Of a stretch of DNA of 6,620 bases, positions 1 to 6,457 are shown piece after piece. Location of the stretch: assembly GCA_026982215.1 (NCBI GenBank), contig JALSHN010000016.1, positions 1 through 6,620 of the forward strand, given 5' to 3'. The number at the start of each line of letters is the position of its first letter. Within the stretch, counting starts at the first letter, position 1. A program made the position numbers and the translations under genes. This DNA is from Gammaproteobacteria bacterium. GTDB taxonomy: Bacteria; Pseudomonadota; Gammaproteobacteria; S012-40. Below the pieces are notes generated by a model. The model made no database searches. It saw nothing but the letters and a program-made list of their open reading frames with translations, and was not told the DNA's origin.

Positions 1-1728
1 GGGGAAGGCCTCGCTGGAGAGTACCACCGTCTGACCGGGAGCCAAACGCCCGCTGTCGGCGGCGTCCACCCGTAATCGCACCACCTTGCGCTGGTCGTCC
101 ACCAGATGGAGGATGGGCTGCGGTGGAGCGATCCATTGACCGGCGTGGGCCTTCACCTCGGTCACCACACCGGAGAAGGGCGCCTTGATGCGAGTGCGTT
201 CCAGGGCAAGCCTGGCAGCGGCGAGTTCCTCTTGTGCCACCGACAAACGGGCACTGGCGGTGGTCCAGTCGGCCTCGGCATCGTCCAGAGACTGGCGCGA
301 CACCGCGCCCACCTCGTAGGCCCGGCGCAGGCGCTCGCGGATCTTGTTGGCCCGGCTCACTTCTTCTTCCAGGGAGATGAGCGTGGCCTCCATGCGTTTC
401 ACCCGCATGCGGGCCTCTTGATCGTCCATCCGCGCCAGCAGCCGCCCCGCCTCCACCCGATCGCCTTCCTTCACCAGCACCTCCACCAGCTGCCCCGGAT
501 CATGGCTGGTGACGTCCACGAAGCGGTCACTCACCACCCGTCCCGCGGCGTGGATGGCATCGTAGATGGGGCCGACGGTCACCTCGGTCAGGCGCACCTC
601 GGGCTCCCGTCCCTGCCACCAGACCCAGGCGCCGTAACCGACGGCGGACAATACCAGGGCGAGCAACAGCAACAGGGGAATGGCCATCGCCCGCCGCGGT
701 CGCGAGGGCGGCGGCTCCTGCAGGGAGGAGCGCGGTTCGAAATCGTCCAGCAACGACAACAACGACTCCTCCTGCAAACCGCCGTCAGGAAGGGGGGCAG
801 CGGCCTCGAGGGTTTCCGTTTCCCCGGGCGGAGGCGGCGGAGGGGGCGCGGTCTCCCGCCTCGGGGGCGGTGACGAGGGTGACGAATCTACAGGGGGAGA
901 AGCGGCATGGGGCGCTGGCTCCGCCGAGGGAGAAGACGGCCGCGAGACCGGCGATGCAGTCTCAGGATCTGCCTCCGCCTTCTCCTCAGAGGCCGGCGGC
1001 GGGACTGGCGCCGCCGGACGCCGGGCCCTCAGCGGATCCTCCAGATCGGAGAAGATCGACGGCCGTTCGAAGTCGTCGAAGCCATCGATGATCTGAGTGA
1101 CCACCTCACCGGGCTCAGCGGTCTGTTCCTCGGGGGTTTCAGGGGGGGGCGGTGTCTCATCCACCGACTGCCCCGACTGCTGCCGGCGGGACAGAGCGAT
1201 CTCGCCGGCACGCCCCACCGGCTGCTGCAATACCGGCGGCGCCTCCTGGCGGGCCAACAGGCGACGCAGCACCTGATTGAGTTCCTTACCCTTGAAGGGC
1301 TTCACCAATACCTCGTCGGCGCCGGCCTCATGCAGGCGCGCCACCAGCCCTTCTTCTTGATCCCCGGTGATCACCACCGCCGGCATGCGTGCCTTGTCCT
1401 CCAGGCCGCAGCGACGCAGCACTCGCACCAGGCCGTCACCATTCATTCCCTCGCCATGGGACAACACCAGATCGGTGAGCAGCAGATCGTAGTCCCGCTC
1501 CATGAGGGCATCCAGGGCATCCTCGGCACTGTGGAAGGCCTCCACCTCGTAGCCGTACTGGCGCAGGATCTTCAAGGTCACGTAACTGGAGGTGCGACTG
1601 TCATCCACATAGCAGATGCGCGCGGCGCGGGCCGGTTCCCCGTCTCCCATCCCCCCGCGGGGCACCATCACCCCGCGCCTGGCGTCATAGATCAATTTCA
1701 CGTGGGACACTCTGCGTTCGCGCCTCAT
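1..1728 (-). CDS. Receiver domain - proline-rich linker - TM helix - RND-type periplasmic adaptor fusion (C-terminus cut by window edge)
   Basis: The minus-strand frame is open from the ATG at 1728 to base 1, giving 576 residues with no stop; I checked the frame codon by codon. Residues 37-160 are a CheY-like receiver: acidic pair D42/D43 (VDDS), phospho-acceptor D86 (LLLTD), T121 (VVITG) and K143 (VKPF). Residues 161-343 are a low-complexity Pro/Ser/Ala/Glu linker with P193-P196 and P295-P301. A basic RPRR patch precedes one hydrophobic helix at about 347-370, so the N-terminus should be cytoplasmic. From about 371 it is a membrane fusion protein: first lipoyl-like half 411-436, alpha-hairpin coiled coil 437-510 with an AcrA/MexA-like tip (GAVSRQSLDDAEADW), second lipoyl half 516-545 (KAPFSGVV), then the start of the beta-barrel. 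There is no DNA-binding domain and no partner kinase in view. The start is the only ATG before the receiver core lacking an in-frame alternative upstream; GTG 1701 is possible. Domain calls are confident; the role (phospho-controlled export) is inference. Confidence 0.9.
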   Translation of the reverse strand, partial: MRRERRVSHVKLIYDARRGVMVPRGGMGDGEPARAARICYVDDSRTSSYVTLKILRQYGYEVEAFHSAEDALDALMERDYDLLLTDLVLSHGEGMNGDGLVRVLRRCGLEDKARMPAVVITGDQEEGLVARLHEAGADEVLVKPFKGKELNQVLRRLLARQEAPPVLQQPVGRAGEIALSRRQQSGQSVDETPPPPETPEEQTAEPGEVVTQIIDGFDDFERPSIFSDLEDPLRARRPAAPVPPPASEEKAEADPETASPVSRPSSPSAEPAPHAASPPVDSSPSSPPPRRETAPPPPPPPGETETLEAAAPLPDGGLQEESLLSLLDDFEPRSSLQEPPPSRPRRAMAIPLLLLLALVLSAVGYGAWVWWQGREPEVRLTEVTVGPIYDAIHAAGRVVSDRFVDVTSHDPGQLVEVLVKEGDRVEAGRLLARMDDQEARMRVKRMEATLISLEEEVSRANKIRERLRRAYEVGAVSRQSLDDAEADWTTASARLSVAQEELAAARLALERTRIKAPFSGVVTEVKAHAGQWIAPPQPILHLVDDQRKVVRLRVDAADSGRLAPGQTVVLSSEAFP

Positions 1729-1749
1729 GGATGACCGCCCATCGATCCG

Positions 1750-1772
1750 GCGGGCCCGTTGTGTCGGCCCGC
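1750..1772 (-). repeat. GC-rich inverted repeat in the leader of the receiver-adaptor gene
   Basis: Two perfectly complementary 7-base arms, GCGGGCC (1750-1756) and GGCCCGC (1766-1772), flank a 9-base loop. It lies between the candidate -10 element at 1788-1793 and the start codon at 1728, so it would form a stable hairpin in the 5' leader. No T-run follows it, so it is not a typical intrinsic terminator. In GC-rich DNA such a repeat can occur by chance. Confidence 0.4.
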
Positions 1773-1787
1773 GGACGGGACGGCGTC

Positions 1788-1796
1788 AGTATATCA
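1788..1796 (-). promoter_or_regulatory. Candidate extended -10 promoter for the receiver-adaptor gene
   Basis: The minus strand reads TGATATACT, matching the extended -10 form TGn-TATAAT at all but one position. No convincing -35 box is found 16-18 nt upstream, which is normal for extended -10 promoters. Transcription would begin near 1781 and leave a leader of roughly 50 nt before the ATG at 1728. This is a sequence match only. Confidence 0.5.
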
Positions 1797-1826
1797 ACGC
1801 CTCTGTGCTTCGTCCGTCTGTCGGCT

Positions 1827-1842
1827 ACCCCCCATGGGGGGT
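1827..1842. repeat. Perfect 16-bp palindrome between divergent promoters
   Basis: The sequence ACCCCCCATGGGGGGT is fully self-complementary. It abuts the candidate -35 box of the plus-strand promoter (it shares base 1842) and lies about 30 bp upstream of the minus-strand -10 element. A dimeric regulator could bind here and affect both directions, but the G and C runs are low complexity and no known operator consensus is recognised. Confidence 0.4.
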
Positions 1843-1870
1843 TTAGCCATTTCCCGGGGATCCCTACAAT
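1842..1870 (+). promoter_or_regulatory. Candidate sigma-70 promoter for the acyl-CoA ligase gene
   Basis: A -10 hexamer TACAAT (1865-1870, 5 of 6 to consensus) follows a weak -35, TTTAGC (1842-1847, 3 of 6), with an ideal 17-bp spacer. Transcription would start near 1877, about 27 nt before the ATG at 1904. This makes the in-frame TTG at 1883 an unlikely start, since it would sit almost at the 5' end. Confidence 0.45.
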
Positions 1871-1903
1871 ACGACACAAGACTTGAGACCACCGTGGCCG
1901 GAC

Positions 1904-3685
1904 ATGAACCCGACGATCCCCCACCCCGACGACGTCATCACCCTGCACGGCCTGTTCCAGGCCCGCGTGCAACAAAGTCCCGACCGCCCCGCCTATCGCT
2001 ACTTCCACGACGGCGATGCCACGTGGCGCACCCTCAGTTGGCGCGAGGCGGCGGCCGAAGTGGCGCGCTGGCGGGCGGCGCTGTCCCAGGAAGGGTTGTC
2101 AGCGGGGGAGCGGGTGGCGCTGATGATGCGTAACCGCCCGGAGTGGGTGTTCTTCGAGCAGGCCGCTCTGTCTCTTGGACTGGTGGTGGTGCCTCTCTAT
2201 CCCAACGACCGTGGGGAGAATCTGCGTTACATCCTCGAGGATGCCGGGGTGCGTCTGCTGCTCATCGAAGGCCTCCCCCAATGGCGGGCCCTGAGTGATG
2301 GCCCCCCCCTGCCGGAGGGGCTGCGTGTGATCGCCCTCAATCCACCGGAGGGGGCCGAGGTGCAAGGCGTGGGGCCCTGGCTCGAGGCTGCTCCCGCCAG
2401 CGAAACCGCCTTCCCCACCCTGACCGCGGACGACCTCGCCACCCTGGTGTACACCTCCGGCACCACCGGCCGCCCCAAGGGGGTGATGCTGAGCCACGGC
2501 AACATCCTTCACAACGCTTACGCCGCACTTCAGGCCGAACCGGCACGGGAAGACGATCTGTTCCTTTCCTTCCTGCCCCTCTCCCACATGCTGGAGCGCA
2601 CCGCCGGTTATTACCTGCCCATGGCCGCCGGGGCCTGCGTCGCCTTCGCCCGCTCGGTGCTGCACCTGGCCGAGGACCTCGTCCAGGTCCGTCCCACGGT
2701 GGTGATCCTAGTACCGCGGGTCCTGGAACGCATCCATGGGCGCATCGATGACCAACTGGCCAAGAAACCGAGGCCGCTCCGTGCCTTGTTCCGCCTGGGT
2801 GAGGCGGCCGGCTGGGCCCATTTTCTCCGCCGCCAAGGCCGACGGCATTCCCCCCTGGCCTGGTTGTGGCCGTTGTTGCGTGATCGTGTGAGCGCTCCGG
2901 TGCTGGAACGCTTCGGCGGCCGAGTGCGGCTGGCGGTCTCCGGTGGGGCCCCCCTCCCCTTCCCGGTGGCCCGCCGCTTCATCGGTCTGGGACTGCCGAT
3001 CCTGCAGGGATACGGCCTCACCGAAGCCAGTCCGGTGGTGTCGGTGAACCGCCTCGATGACAACCGCCCCGAGAGCGTAGGCCCACCGTTACCGGGAGTG
3101 GAGATTCGCCTCGGCCCACAGAACGAATTGTGGGTACGCGGCCCGTCGATCATGCAAGGCTATTGGAAACGACCCGAGGACACGGCGGCGGTGTTGGACG
3201 CCGAAGGTTGGCTCCATACCGGCGATCAGGCCGCGGAGGAAAACGGTCATCTGCGCATCACCGGCCGTATCAAGGAAATCCTCGTGCTCTCCAACGGCGA
3301 GAAGGTGCCACCGGTGGACATAGAGCAGGCCCTGGAGCTGGAACCGTTGTTCGAGCAGGCCCTGGTGGTGGGCGACGGCCGTCCCTTCCTCACCGCCGTG
3401 CTGGTAGTCAACGACGATCATTGGCGCGAACTGGCCACCCGCCTGGCGCTGGATCCGGAGGCCCCCGAGTCCTTGGAAGATCCCCGGGTACAGCGCGAGG
3501 CCCTGCGCCGGGCGCAGGCCGCCACCCGACAATTTCCCGGCTATGCCCGCATCCGCGGCGTGGTACTGGAGCGCCGCCCCTGGACGGTGGAGGACGGCCT
3601 GCTCACCCCCACCCTCAAGCTGCGCCGCGGTCCGGTGATACAGCGCTATCGAGCGGCTTTGGATCGTCTCTACGCGCGCCGCTGA
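1904..3685 (+). CDS. Long-chain acyl-CoA synthetase (AMP-forming), FadD-like
   Basis: A 593-residue member of the ANL superfamily, near the usual 600 residues of long-chain fatty acid-CoA ligases. These enzymes activate a free fatty acid to an acyl-AMP and then to acyl-CoA for beta-oxidation or lipid synthesis. Visible motifs in order: the Ser/Thr/Gly-rich phosphate loop YTSGTTGRPKG (183-193), YGLTEASP (370-377, with E374), HTGD (D441), the hinge region ITGRIKE (R455), NGEKVPP, and TPTLK with the adenylation lysine K572. No signal peptide or transmembrane helix is obvious, so it is cytosolic or peripheral. The ATG at 1904 was preferred over the in-frame TTG at 1883 because of the promoter position; the ribosome binding site is weak (GGCCGGAC). 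The last 71 bp overlap tatD on the other strand. Substrate chain length cannot be read from sequence, so no symbol is given. Confidence 0.93.
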   Translation: MNPTIPHPDDVITLHGLFQARVQQSPDRPAYRYFHDGDATWRTLSWREAAAEVARWRAALSQEGLSAGERVALMMRNRPEWVFFEQAALSLGLVVVPLYPNDRGENLRYILEDAGVRLLLIEGLPQWRALSDGPPLPEGLRVIALNPPEGAEVQGVGPWLEAAPASETAFPTLTADDLATLVYTSGTTGRPKGVMLSHGNILHNAYAALQAEPAREDDLFLSFLPLSHMLERTAGYYLPMAAGACVAFARSVLHLAEDLVQVRPTVVILVPRVLERIHGRIDDQLAKKPRPLRALFRLGEAAGWAHFLRRQGRRHSPLAWLWPLLRDRVSAPVLERFGGRVRLAVSGGAPLPFPVARRFIGLGLPILQGYGLTEASPVVSVNRLDDNRPESVGPPLPGVEIRLGPQNELWVRGPSIMQGYWKRPEDTAAVLDAEGWLHTGDQAAEENGHLRITGRIKEILVLSNGEKVPPVDIEQALELEPLFEQALVVGDGRPFLTAVLVVNDDHWRELATRLALDPEAPESLEDPRVQREALRRAQAATRQFPGYARIRGVVLERRPWTVEDGLLTPTLKLRRGPVIQRYRAALDRLYARR

Positions 3686-4451
3686 ACAGGCGGAAGAAGT
3701 TGTCCCGCGTGACCTGAGCCAGCGCCTCCAGACTCATTTCCTTCAATTCGGCCAGATACTCCGCCACTCGACGCACGTAACGCGGTTCGTTGCCCTTGCC
3801 GCGATGGGGCATGGGAGTGAGATAGGGGGCGTCGGTCTCCACCAACAACCGCTCCAGCGGGGTGTGACGCGCCGCCTCGGCGATGGCCTGGGCATTGCGG
3901 AAGGTGACGATGCCGGAATAGGAGAGATACATCCCCAGGTCCAACACCCGTTGCGCCGTCTCCCAATCCCCAGTGAAACAATGCAATACACCGCCCACCT
4001 CATCCACTTTCTCCTCGGCCAGGATGCTCAGGGTATCTTCAGTGGCATCGCGCATGTGGACGATGACCGGCTTGCCGCACTCGCGGGCGGCACGGATGTG
4101 GCGGCGGAAACGATCCCGTTGCCACTCCAGATCCCCCTCGCTGCGATAGTAGTCCAACCCGGTCTCGCCGATGGCCACCACCTGGGAGTCGGCCGCCAGT
4201 TCCACCAGCTCGGCCACCGAGGGGTCACGCCCCTCCCGATGATTGGGGTGCACCCCCACCGAAGCACTCACCTGGGGATGGTCGTGGGCGATGCGTTGTA
4301 CCTCGGGGTAGCTCTCCAGATCGACACTGACACAGAGCATGTGCACCACGCCGGCCTCGGCGGCATTGGCGAGCACCTGGGCCAATCCTTCCCGGGTCCG
4401 GGCCCGCTTGATCATATTGAGATGACAATGGGAATCCACCAGGGCAACCAT
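3615..4451 (-). CDS. tatD: TatD-family metal-dependent hydrolase (3'-5' DNase)
   Basis: A 278-residue TatD-type TIM-barrel of the amidohydrolase superfamily. Family members are divalent-metal DNases linked to DNA repair and degradation in the cytoplasm. All metal ligands are present: H8 and H10 (DSHCH), E96 (GETGLDYY), H132 (VIVHMRD), H157 (LHCFTG) and D207 (VETDAPYL). The start ATG at 4451 gives the standard MVALVDSH opening and has a good ribosome binding site. It lies 29 nt after pilZ as the last gene of the cluster. The conserved fold ends near NFFRLF (251-256); residues 257-278 are an extra polar tail encoded entirely within the overlap with the convergent acyl-CoA ligase gene. The family also includes YcfH/YjjV-type paralogues; position next to pilZ/holB matches the YcfH-like member of gammaproteobacteria. 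Confidence 0.95.
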   Translation of the reverse strand: MVALVDSHCHLNMIKRARTREGLAQVLANAAEAGVVHMLCVSVDLESYPEVQRIAHDHPQVSASVGVHPNHREGRDPSVAELVELAADSQVVAIGETGLDYYRSEGDLEWQRDRFRRHIRAARECGKPVIVHMRDATEDTLSILAEEKVDEVGGVLHCFTGDWETAQRVLDLGMYLSYSGIVTFRNAQAIAEAARHTPLERLLVETDAPYLTPMPHRGKGNEPRYVRRVAEYLAELKEMSLEALAQVTRDNFFRLFSGARRDDPKPLDSAVSPDRGAA

Positions 4452-4458
4452 CGTTTCA

Positions 4459-4464
4459 TCCTTT
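4459..4464 (-). promoter_or_regulatory. Ribosome binding site of tatD
   Basis: The minus strand reads AAAGGA ending 7 nt before the tatD ATG at 4451, close to the ideal Shine-Dalgarno spacing. It is the clearest ribosome binding site in the window and fixes the tatD start. Confidence 0.7.
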
Positions 4465-4480
4465 AGTCGTTATTATCGTT

Positions 4481-4822
4481 TCAGAAGGTGTCGGTAGGGC
4501 GATCGGTATTTTGCAGGCCACCGATCAAGGTCTCAATACGTGCCCGCAACCGGCCCTCCTCATCGTCGAGGAATTGGACGCCCACCCCAGGACGGCGGTT
4601 CCCCTGGGGATGGGGGGGAGTAATCCATACCACCTTGCCGGTCACCGAGACCGGCTCTTCGTCGCCGGGCAAATGGAGCACCAGGAACAAGCAGTCCCCC
4701 AAGCGGTAGGATTTGTCCGAGGGAATGAACAGCCCTCCCTGGACGATGAAAGGCATGTAGGCCCGGTGAAGTCGCTCGGCGTCCTTGACATGGACATGAA
4801 GCATGGCGGCCGGTCGGGTCAT
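4481..4822 (-). CDS. pilZ: Type IV pilus assembly protein PilZ
   Basis: A 113-residue PilZ-domain protein that closely follows the founding Pseudomonas PilZ: YMPF (22-25), GGLFIPSDKSYRLGD (29-43), GKVVWITP (62-69), GNRRPGVGVQF (74-84) and a closing DRPTDTF. Canonical PilZ of this type is needed for type IV pilus assembly and works through the PilB ATPase and FimX; it does not bind c-di-GMP. Consistently, the N-terminal RxxxR and the D/NxSxxG motifs of c-di-GMP receptors are absent (GGLFIP replaces the latter). The ATG at 4822 overlaps the holB stop as ATGA (4819-4822), indicating translational coupling. The frame stays open further upstream, but those codons read antisense-like sequence inside holB. 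No pilus structural genes are in the window. Confidence 0.94.
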   Translation of the reverse strand: MTRPAAMLHVHVKDAERLHRAYMPFIVQGGLFIPSDKSYRLGDCLFLVLHLPGDEEPVSVTGKVVWITPPHPQGNRRPGVGVQFLDDEEGRLRARIETLIGGLQNTDRPTDTF

Positions 4823-5811
4823 GGGACGGATCTCCGTGTCATGCGGCTGAGCCGCTGCCAACGGTATAATAGATCGGCCAGTTGCAGACGGATGTTTACC
4901 GGCCCTTCCAGCCAACGGCGCACGCGCATGATCCGGTCGGCGAATTCGTGCACCCGTTGCGGCGGAAGGAGGCTCAGGTGCTCCAGCCCCGGTGGCGGAT
5001 GCGCAACCTCGAGACCACTCTGCAGACGCCGCAATTGCAACAGCCAGACGAGCCACCATTCCAGGATGCGCTCCGGTGTCTCTTGCGAGGCCCAGTCCTG
5101 AGCGAGCTCCAGGACCTCACCCTCCCCCGCTGCCAAGCGCCGCAGGCCTTCCCACGCCGCGAGCCGGCGTGCCTCGCCGTTCTGATCCAGGTGTTCCCGG
5201 GCACGCAACGGCGCGCCAGCGGTCGCTTCCAGAGCGGCTTCGGCCTCGTCTCCGCCAACGCCCAGCTCCTGGAGCCACCTCAAGGCCTGGGATCGCGGTG
5301 GCAAGGGGATGCTCACCCGTTGGCAACGGCTGCGGATGGTGGCCGGGAGACGCCCCGGCAGATGGGAGACCAGGATCAAGGTGGAATTCGCCGGGGGTTC
5401 TTCCAGGGTCTTGAGCAGGCTGTTGGCGGCGTTGACGTTCAATGCCTCCGCCGGAGCGAGGATCACCACCTTGCCTCGCACCCCGTGGGCGGACAGGGTC
5501 AAAAAGTCGATCAGCTCGCGTACCGCATCCACACGAATGACCCGCTTTCCCTCTTCCGGGTAGCAACCGGCGAGATCGGGATGTTCCTGGCGCACCACAC
5601 GGCGACAGGCATCGCAGCGACCGCAGGGCCCTTCCGGGCCAGGGGCATGGCACAACAGCATCGCCGCCAGACGCCGCGCCAGACAGAGCTTGCCCACCCC
5701 TTGCGGTCCTTGGATCAACAGGGCATGAGGCAGACGGCCTTCCTCCAGCGCCGTCGCCAAGCGCTGCCAGACCTCGTTCTGCCAAGGCAATGCGCTCAGC
5801 TCATCGGCCAT
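4819..5811 (-). CDS. holB: DNA polymerase III subunit delta prime
   Basis: A 330-residue clamp-loader subunit (E. coli delta-prime is 334), part of the complex that loads the beta clamp onto primed DNA. The AAA+ module shows a P-loop-like GPQGVGK (35-41) followed by Leu instead of Thr/Ser, fitting a subunit that does not hydrolyse ATP. A zinc site has C54, C63, C66 and C69 in CX8CX2CX2C spacing. The conserved AANSLLKTLEEPP (128-140) and the SRC motif (161-163), which supplies an arginine finger to a neighbouring subunit, are intact. No Walker B acidic pair is seen, again typical. The ATG at 5811 overlaps the end of tmk by 11 bp; a longer open frame reaching 6126 reads the wrong frame of tmk and was discarded. 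The gene ends in an ATGA junction with pilZ. Confidence 0.95.
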   Translation of the reverse strand: MADELSALPWQNEVWQRLATALEEGRLPHALLIQGPQGVGKLCLARRLAAMLLCHAPGPEGPCGRCDACRRVVRQEHPDLAGCYPEEGKRVIRVDAVRELIDFLTLSAHGVRGKVVILAPAEALNVNAANSLLKTLEEPPANSTLILVSHLPGRLPATIRSRCQRVSIPLPPRSQALRWLQELGVGGDEAEAALEATAGAPLRAREHLDQNGEARRLAAWEGLRRLAAGEGEVLELAQDWASQETPERILEWWLVWLLQLRRLQSGLEVAHPPPGLEHLSLLPPQRVHEFADRIMRVRRWLEGPVNIRLQLADLLYRWQRLSRMTRRSVP

Positions 5812-6430
5812 GGATGAAGCGCTCCACACACAGGCGCAGCTGTTCTTCCACCACCGCCGGCGAACCGGAGGCGTCCACCAGGCAATAACGATCAGGACAA
5901 CGGCAGGCCCGGTCCAGATAGGCCCGACGTACCCGACGATGAAATTCCAGCGTTTCGGATTCCATGCGATCCATCGCCCCGTTCCGCCCGCGGACCCGTT
6001 CCATACCCACTTCCACCGGAAGGTCGAGCAGGATGGTGAGATCGGGACGCAGCGCACCTTGGACCCAATCCTCCAGCACGGCGATCCGCTCGGGTGATAC
6101 CCCGCGACCGCCGCCTTGATAGGCATAGCTGGCGTCGGTGAATCGATCGCAGAGCACCCAGCGTCCTTGCTCCAGCGCCGGACGGATGACCTGCTGGAGG
6201 TGTTCGGCCCGGGCGGCGAACATCAGCAACAGCTCGGTTTCCGCTGACATCTCCACCTCGGGATCCAACAGCAGTCGCCGCAGGTGCTCGCCCACCCTTG
6301 TTCCCCCGGGTTCACGAGTCAGCGTCACCGGAATGCCGTGGCTCTCCAGCAGGCCACGCACATAACCCAGGGCCGTGGTCTTGCCCGCCCCTTCGCCCCC
6401 TTCCAGGGTGATGAATCGTCCTCGTTCCAT
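5801..6430 (-). CDS. tmk: Thymidylate kinase (dTMP kinase)
   Basis: A 209-residue dTMP kinase (E. coli 213) that phosphorylates dTMP to dTDP with ATP, an essential step of dTTP synthesis in the cytosol. Visible: P-loop EGGEGAGKTT (10-19), substrate-binding TREPGGT (38-44), the DR pair at D95-R96 followed by FTDASYAYQGGGRG, and a LID region RGRNGAMDRME (148-157) with basic residues as in type II bacterial enzymes. The ATG at 6430 gives the standard MERGRFITLEGGEG opening; an in-frame GTG at 6448 would add six residues with no family match. No strong ribosome binding site precedes it. It lies 27 nt after mltG and overlaps the start of holB by 11 bp. Confidence 0.96.
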   Translation of the reverse strand: MERGRFITLEGGEGAGKTTALGYVRGLLESHGIPVTLTREPGGTRVGEHLRRLLLDPEVEMSAETELLLMFAARAEHLQQVIRPALEQGRWVLCDRFTDASYAYQGGGRGVSPERIAVLEDWVQGALRPDLTILLDLPVEVGMERVRGRNGAMDRMESETLEFHRRVRRAYLDRACRCPDRYCLVDASGSPAVVEEQLRLCVERFIHGR

Positions 6431-6457
6431 GGGCCGGGAGGATAGCACAAGGCGGTG

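Noticed and set aside
826..846. G/C-rich low-complexity tract that might be a tandem repeat
   Set aside because: It is simply seven consecutive proline codons (P295-P301) in the linker of the fusion protein; no larger repeat unit is present.
106..873. Plus-strand open frame of 255 codons, and another at 907-1734
   Set aside because: Both are antisense shadows of the receiver-adaptor gene. They are His/Gly/Arg-rich, show no recognisable domain, and arise from the high GC content.
4865..4870. Perfect TATAAT hexamer on the plus strand, just after a GCGGC-TGA-GCCGC inverted repeat (4843-4855)
   Set aside because: It lies inside the 3' end of holB, encoding its DLLYRW stretch on the other strand. 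No -35-like box lies 16-18 bp upstream and no plus-strand gene follows, so an antisense promoter is not supported.
4823..5059. N-terminal extension of the pilZ frame to 192 residues
   Set aside because: The added part is compositionally biased sequence read out of frame within holB. The PilZ family begins at about the ATG at 4822, which forms an ATGA junction with holB.
5812..6126. N-terminal extension of the holB frame to 435 residues
   Set aside because: The extra residues are a shadow of tmk; true delta-prime homology begins at the ATG at 5811 and the resulting length fits the family.
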